Source: Mytilus edulis
Lineage: Eukaryota; Mollusca; Bivalvia; Mytilida; Mytilidae
Length of the DNA: 64,000 nt
Assembly (NCBI RefSeq): GCF_963676685.1
Contig: NC_092355.1
Coordinates: 82,179,176 to 82,243,175 of the forward strand
Direction: 5' to 3'
Positions 58,317 through 64,000 of this stretch are shown here, in pieces. Below the pieces are notes generated by a model. The model searched no databases. It was not told where the DNA came from and saw nothing but the letters and a program-made list of their open reading frames with translations. The position numbers and the translations under genes are program-made. Numbering within the stretch: the first letter of the stretch is position 1; the number at the start of each line of letters is the position of its first letter.

Positions 58317-59249
58317 ATAATATCAGTCTATTAAAAACATACACACCCCAATCCTAGCTTTGCATAGCTCAGTAGTTGGTATTTCGTTGTTGACATGAAT
58401 AATTATTGATGTGGTTATAATTATTAATTAACTCTTCACAAAACATAGCAAAAATATGCCATTTTTTTACTAAATTAAAAAAACTACATAACACAACTTT
58501 TTGCTTACCTCAAGTGCTGATTAGAAGGTCACTAGACTATATGTACATCATATGTTTACATCAAATACTAACCGGAAGATACTTATGAATTTAAAAATAA
58601 CCTAAGTCTTCAATGAGTACGACAAAAATAGAAAAACTGAAATTTGAAATCATCTAAGCTAGTGTTAATTTTTTTATAAATGATTAGCTGACATGGTTTG
58701 CCCATTTGAGTGCAAATAGATTACTTGTGATTTAGCTATGAAGCTGTAACAGGCGTAACTTACCATATTTGGACTAAAATCATAGTATTTTTTCTATAAG
58801 TTATGAGCAACATCAATTAATTACCCTAAAAGATCTTAAAAGGTTTGTAAAATACACAGTTTGTATTAAGATATTTGTTTAGTTAAAACTGTTGCTCCGC
58901 CCTACACATGGATGACAGGTTCTTAAAAGGATGTTATGTAGCAACGCTTCACAATAGGAGTGAAATTGAAAGAAGCCTTAGGGTTTATGCACATATGGGC
59001 GATTTGTTTTTTATAATATAAATACTTATGATTGATAGTTTCTCTTTAATCTTGTTTGAAATCAAAAATACGTTTCTAAGGTAAAAAGGAAATAACTTAA
59101 GCGAAACTTTAAATGTCAAAATTCACCACTGATAGTATGCTATTAGAAAGTTAAAATAGTTCCACTAGTAGAGCTACAGATCAAGTGTAGTTACATTAGT
59201 AGAGTATACCAATACATGTACTCACGAAATATATTTCTTAGCATTTACT
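58317..59249. other. Intergenic, with a scrap of the hammerhead-repeat family
   Basis: 58362-58420 contains CTCAGTAGTTGGTATTTCG and GTTGACATGAATAATTATTG, like 21500-21545. The ribozyme end is absent. The remainder is unassigned. Confidence 0.45.
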
Positions 59250-59350
59250 ATTGTTTGTCTGTTTGTCATTTCAATTTTAGCCATGGCGTTGTCAGTTTAT
59301 TTTCGATTTATGAGTTTGATTGTCCCTCTGGTATCTTTCGTCCCTCTTTT
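59250..59350 (-). repeat. Dispersed repeat family A
   Basis: GCCATGGCGTTGTCAGTTTA, TTTTCGATTTATGAGTTTGA, GTATCTTTCGTCCCTC. Reverse complement of 52552-52656. Confidence 0.8.
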
Positions 59351-59742
59351 ACCTTCATCGGAAATACTCGATCCAAACAAGTATATTTGGAGGATAAAAA
59401 CCATCTATGCATACATTTTCTACTCGTCGCCATTTGTCGACGGTTGTGAGTCCGACCGACAGAAAATAATAAATTGTAATAAAATTGTGCAAAATTTCAT
59501 CGAGTATGGCTCTCAGATCAAACCTAAGAGTGGATTGAATAAACCGCATATCAAGACTGATTTGATCTTTAGAAAAAGTAATAATGTTGAACATGCATAG
59601 ACAAGTGAGTCTTCTGATGTGCTCATCATTTTTATAAGGACTGATTAAACAAATTTCTGAAAAGTTTACTCATGAAGAAATAAAATATCTCCTTTCACAA
59701 CACAAACGACGAGAAAATGCATAATAGAAAATTGCATCATGA

Positions 59743-62700
59743 TTATCCTAAGTTAGTCTTCTCTGAATCAGGAATTGGTATATTGAAAGCAAATATATAG
59801 TCAGCAATCAACTCTGGTAATCGACCAAGGATATGCACTAACAATCCTGCATCCCATCCTACTAAATATCGATGTTTAGGGAACTTGGCTGTCAAGGCAT
59901 GGACGTATGCATTAATGACATGATCAATATTAGAACACGCTCCAGTAGTTAGCCCTTTTTTGACCGATTTCTTATCTGAAAATAAATTATCACAATATAT
60001 ATATATATTTATTAACATTTCTAAGACACAAGCATGGACATTCGTTGATCTGAATGTATTTATATATCAGTTGTGTTAATAGTGTACACTGTCGTAAATT
60101 TTCATTCGATAGATGAGAACTATAATTTATAGTTCATTATATAGCTTAAATGATAACAAACAAAAACAACATACAAACAACCATTAAAAAAACGAAAAAT
60201 TTATTCAGAAGTCATTTTAATACAGATATTACAAATGTCCGTTGTTTTCCTATCAGGACACTGTATGTCATTCATGTAATATCAAACGAAACACACATAA
60301 CTTAACTTATATCGTTTACCATGGTATGAATAGTTGTCTGATTGGTATTCAGACTGCATTTTCCTAATCTGTACATTTCTGAAATTACTTGCGGCTTAGC
60401 CACAATAAAGCTATTTACATTGTGCAAGAAGAGTAACCCATTAAAGAACAAGCATCCATTCAAAAAGATAATTGATGCGTTCATATTTTTTTACGTCTTT
60501 TGTTATATTTTACATCATTAATATATTTCTAGCCAGTTATAACTTTTAAGTGCCTTTATAATGTCATCCTCATGGAATTTTTTAATTGATCATGATAATA
60601 GTGGAAAGTTGAATAATCATAAAAGAGCGCGAACGATACTAGAGGAACATTCAAACTCAAAGATAGAAAATAAACTGAGAACGCCACAGCTTAAAAAAGA
60701 AGAAAAACCAAACACACAATATCAGTACACAAGACACACAATAGAAAAAAATACTAAGCAGCACAAACCCCATCAAAAACTTGTGGTGATTACAGGTGTT
60801 CAGGTTGGATAAGCAGATCCTGCTCCTCTAACTGCATACCTATCTGGCTTCTTCATGTCAGAAAATTTGTCAGTGGTTATCTCTATCGCCTTTTCTTTGT
60901 TCATGATATATTTAGAACGATTGGTGACAAATGTATATACCGATGTTAAAGGCTGTCTACAACTTGTCATTTTCTTTAATTCTGAGTTCGTTTTACATAC
61001 AAGTATAACGTTGCTGTCTTAGTGATATTTTTTCTTAATTTGTTTTTACATTTTCACATTTATTTTTAAAAAATACAGTTAATGCTTTGAACAACTTCAA
61101 ACATCTAATGTCCTTGGATTCTTAATCATCACCAGAATAAAATTACTAAATTATATCAAGGATAAGTAAAAACCGATTTGGATGCTACTAAAAAAGACAA
61201 CCATTCATTAGTCAAAGATACACTGACAAATAATAGCAAAAATTAAAAACTGACAGTCGTGGTGATATGACTATCAGATTATCAGATTATGATATCAGAT
61301 GCTCTTGATAAGGGGATGTTTCAAATTATAAAATATTGATTTGTTTCAATATTACCATTTTTTAGGATTATAAAGATGATTAATTTGTTTCATCAATCCT
61401 TTTCAATGGTTTTAATAAAACATAAATCTTTACAATTCAAAGGAATAAAAAACTGTTTACAGACTTACACTGTTTAAGAAATCCAGGTCCAAAGTAATCC
61501 TGTATATTCTTTTGAAGCTTGTCATAGTAAACATCTATTGTGTTACAGGTGACATCAGGATCTGTAATACGAGTTTGAAAACACCCGGGTTCAATGATAT
61601 GAACTGATACCCCTCTTTTGTACAACTCGCGTCTGAAAGACAAGGAACGGAACATTTAGACCAATTGATCCTTTATCTCTTACAATTAACATGCTGTCAA
61701 AAGGAAATTTATCACGGTTAAACATGTTGTTCAAATTTCTAAATGATAAATAGGACTTAAAATTGTTGTATAAAACGGTGGACTTTAAAACAAGGTTCAA
61801 TTCATAAATGAGAGAGCAAAAAACCCGCTTACGGTCAAAACTTACTTTCTGTAAAATTGCAAACCCTAAGGGGAATTGGAGAAAATGGATCACTTCGGCT
61901 TTTCTAGTCACAGAAACCATCATCAGTGTGGAAGTTATCCTAATAAATATCCTATATTGAAATGTTGCTGAGTAATGTGGGAAGTCCATGTATTGGAACA
62001 AGCATTATACTATCAGATATCTATATTAATTCATAACTCAAAACAACCAATAGATGAGGTCAGATTTTCGAAACGCGTCTCAAACGCCTCAAAATAGCAG
62101 GTGTTTCTATATTTAAATGATATATATTCCCCATTTCCATTCTCAATTTAAATGTGACATTTACTCCTCAGTTTGTCACTTCAATTCTGCCTTCCTGATA
62201 AAGTGAGTGTACCGTTTATTACCATGTATCTCCTTTTACTCATATATTCGGCAGCAATAGTTTGACTTCAAAGGAGTAGGTCCGGTAAGGACCCATTTTG
62301 ACCTCAAATTTCAGGTTCATCTGACGTAAGATTTTTACCACTTTTTAAACACTAAAGTGTCTATTTCATTTGAATCAATTAGTTTATGTGAAAGATGTTA
62401 ACTGAGTCATTAAAAACGATCCGATTCAAGCTCAAATATGAAAAATCTACCAAAAATGCCGAACAAGGTCACTTTTCAGATAGTTTTTGTCATAAATGAA
62501 AGTGACCGCATCCGTGTTCATTCTTAATCTTTATATATGTTATTTATTATCATAAAATACAACTTTCACTTAAGTATTAACGATGAACACGAATGCGGCT
62601 ACTTTCGTTTCACACGAAAACCGTCTAAAATTTAACTAAAATGATAGAATTTTGAAGATTTCAGTAATTAAGCATGACTTAATGATGCTAGTACTCGATA

Positions 62701-63865
62701 TATGTGCATCTTATTGTCAAAAACAGCCCATATTTATATAGCAGAAGCATTCTACTGTCCAATAAATAACTACAAGTTTACATTTTAACAATTTTGTAAA
62801 ACTGCTATATTTTGGGGCCAAAATGGGGTCTTACTGGACCTACTCCTTTCGTTAGAATGTTTTTTGGTTCTTAGTGATGGGATTCTTTCATGCGCTTTTA
62901 TGGCAGTTTTTATTAACGTCATACCTTAGCGCATCAGAATACCCCTCAGCAGCGTGCTTAGATACGGCGTACGGACCATATAATACAGCTACACGCCCTG
63001 CTACACTGGTGATGTTGACAACTCGACCTTTAGTTTTGAGAACCAATGGAAGAAAGATACGGGTTGTTTCGACCATACCTAAAGTATTTACTTCAAATAC
63101 ATTTTCATAGTCTGTTTTGCTTAACCATTCAATTGGAACAACAGGTCCGGCTATTCCAGCATTGTTAACTACTCCCCAGATTCCTTGCAAGACAAAAAAA
63201 AAACCAAATCAATAAATATACAAGGAAAGGAAATGATTTTTGGAAAAGAAGACCAATAGTTTCGACGAAAAGTAAACATCTCATACATTATCCATGTATC
63301 ATCCCAAAATAAGCAAGTAATGTTTAAATATATATTTATTGTAGTGCTATGGTATTCTTATGATTTGTTTTCTTATTTCAGAAAATCCGTAGTTATTTTC
63401 TTGATCTGCCTGATTGTTTTTACACCTATAATGTATAGAAGCAAGCTCTTTTCAAATTAGTAGATAACATTTATCATGATGCTTTTATATATCGTTGATT
63501 TTAATGAAATAATCTTGTTTAGTACAACATAATAGATATAGCTCATTACCTGTATTTTGGGGCAAATTCAATTGAACGAATTCAAAAGCTCTTTCGATGC
63601 TATCAGTTTTTAATACGTCAAGCATGACAGGTTTGACTTTCGACGATGTCTCTTCCTTTAATTTGGCCAATCCTTCACCCGTTAGACATCCAGCAAAAAC
63701 ATTAAATCCTAGTTCGTCTAACTTCTTTGTGAGGGAATATCCAAATCCTGAGTCACAGCCTGTTATAACAATATACCGGTTTCCATAGTTACCGATTATT
63801 TCTTTATTTCGATACCATTTAAGTAACAGCCACAGGAAAATTGATATTGCCACATAAATCCACAT
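59743..63865 (-). CDS. Short-chain dehydrogenase/reductase, retinol / 17-beta-HSD6 type (SDR9C-like)
   Basis: NAD(P)-dependent oxidoreductase, probably ER-membrane anchored, acting on retinoid or steroid-like alcohols by family analogy; the substrate is not proven here. Four exons on minus: 63865-63550, 63183-62925, 61632-61469, 59975-59743 (TAA). All junctions are GT-AG and in phase, giving 323 aa, normal for the family. Residues 1-18 are a hydrophobic anchor. TGCDSGFG (35-42) is the dinucleotide-binding loop. NNAG is at 112-115, catalytic Ser165, then Tyr177 and Lys181 (YAVSK), then HIIEPG. The last exon has FPKHRYLVGWDAG, typical of the RDH/HSD C-terminus. Intron 2 contains a MITE. A broken tandem copy lies at 55.1-57.2 kb. 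Confidence 0.93.
60637..60850 (+). repeat. Dispersed repeat family A, longer copy
   Basis: ATTCAAACTCAAAGATAGAA, CTGAGAACGCCACAGC, then CAAACCCCATCAAAAACTTG and GATAAGCAGATCCTGCTCC. It lies in intron 3 of the dehydrogenase gene. Confidence 0.75.
62270..62849. mobile_element. 580-bp MITE with ~36-bp terminal inverted repeats
   Basis: AAAGGAGTAGGTCC...CCCATTTTG at the left is answered by CAAAATGGGG...GGACCTACTCCTTT at the right, with a few mismatches. Target duplication unclear. Intron 2 of the dehydrogenase gene. Confidence 0.82.
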
Positions 63866-64000
63866 ACTGAAAACTTTGGAAGTTAGAACAATATTGTAAG
63901 TAATCTTTATTATAAAATCTAATACATAATAATTTTTTTTATAACTTTATGTATTCAAATTATATAAGATATGTCTAGACCAGGGATTTTGATCTTTTGT
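63866..64000. other. 5' flank of the dehydrogenase gene
   Basis: AT-rich. Similar to 57221-57350 beside the broken copy. No promoter element is identifiable. Confidence 0.5.

Noticed and set aside
59283-59600. 105-codon open frame starting MALSVYFRF
   Set aside because: Its start is repeat family A, also seen at 52.6 kb; the rest has no domain.

Overview
This window looks like nuclear DNA of a bivalve mollusc, most likely a marine mussel (Mytilus-like). The genes have GT-AG introns, the DNA is AT-rich, and it is packed with short dispersed repeats whose sequences I recognise from memory of mussel DNA; no database search was run. Coding DNA is a small part of the window. Most of the rest is transposable elements, many nested.

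Layout. 1-2075 is a satellite with a ~267 bp unit. 3.7-14.7 kb (+) and 23.5-32.2 kb (-) hold two paralogous trypsin-like serine protease genes facing each other (convergent). Both encode Lys/Arg at chymotrypsin position 193 and end in a Lys/Asn-rich tail. The plus copy lacks a recognisable fourth core exon and carries a 4.45 kb terminal-inverted-repeat element in an intron. Between the genes lie a DUF6589-like pseudogene (16.3-17.75 kb) and repeats carrying hammerhead ribozyme motifs (15.25, 20.6-21.0 and 28.5 kb; a decayed one at 39.2 kb). 35.4-38.8 kb is a palindrome built from two exact-length 1,127 bp arms of a young non-LTR retrotransposon. 41.0-42.1 kb (-) is an intronless class A GPCR gene. 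46.1-48.1 kb is a composite of two MITEs around 1.1 kb of other DNA. 54.5-57.2 kb holds relics: the tail of a second GPCR copy and a broken tandem copy of a short-chain dehydrogenase. 59.7-63.9 kb (-) is a complete four-exon short-chain dehydrogenase/reductase gene (retinol / 17-beta-hydroxysteroid dehydrogenase type, 323 aa).

The genes do not form a pathway. They are three unrelated families (secreted protease, membrane receptor, membrane-anchored oxidoreductase), each with evidence of local duplication and decay. Mobile DNA is the most active theme: MITEs with GGT... ends and TTAA-like target duplications, palindromic elements with GC-rich tips, CR1/Jockey-like and L1-like retrotransposon fragments, and hammerhead-bearing repeats.
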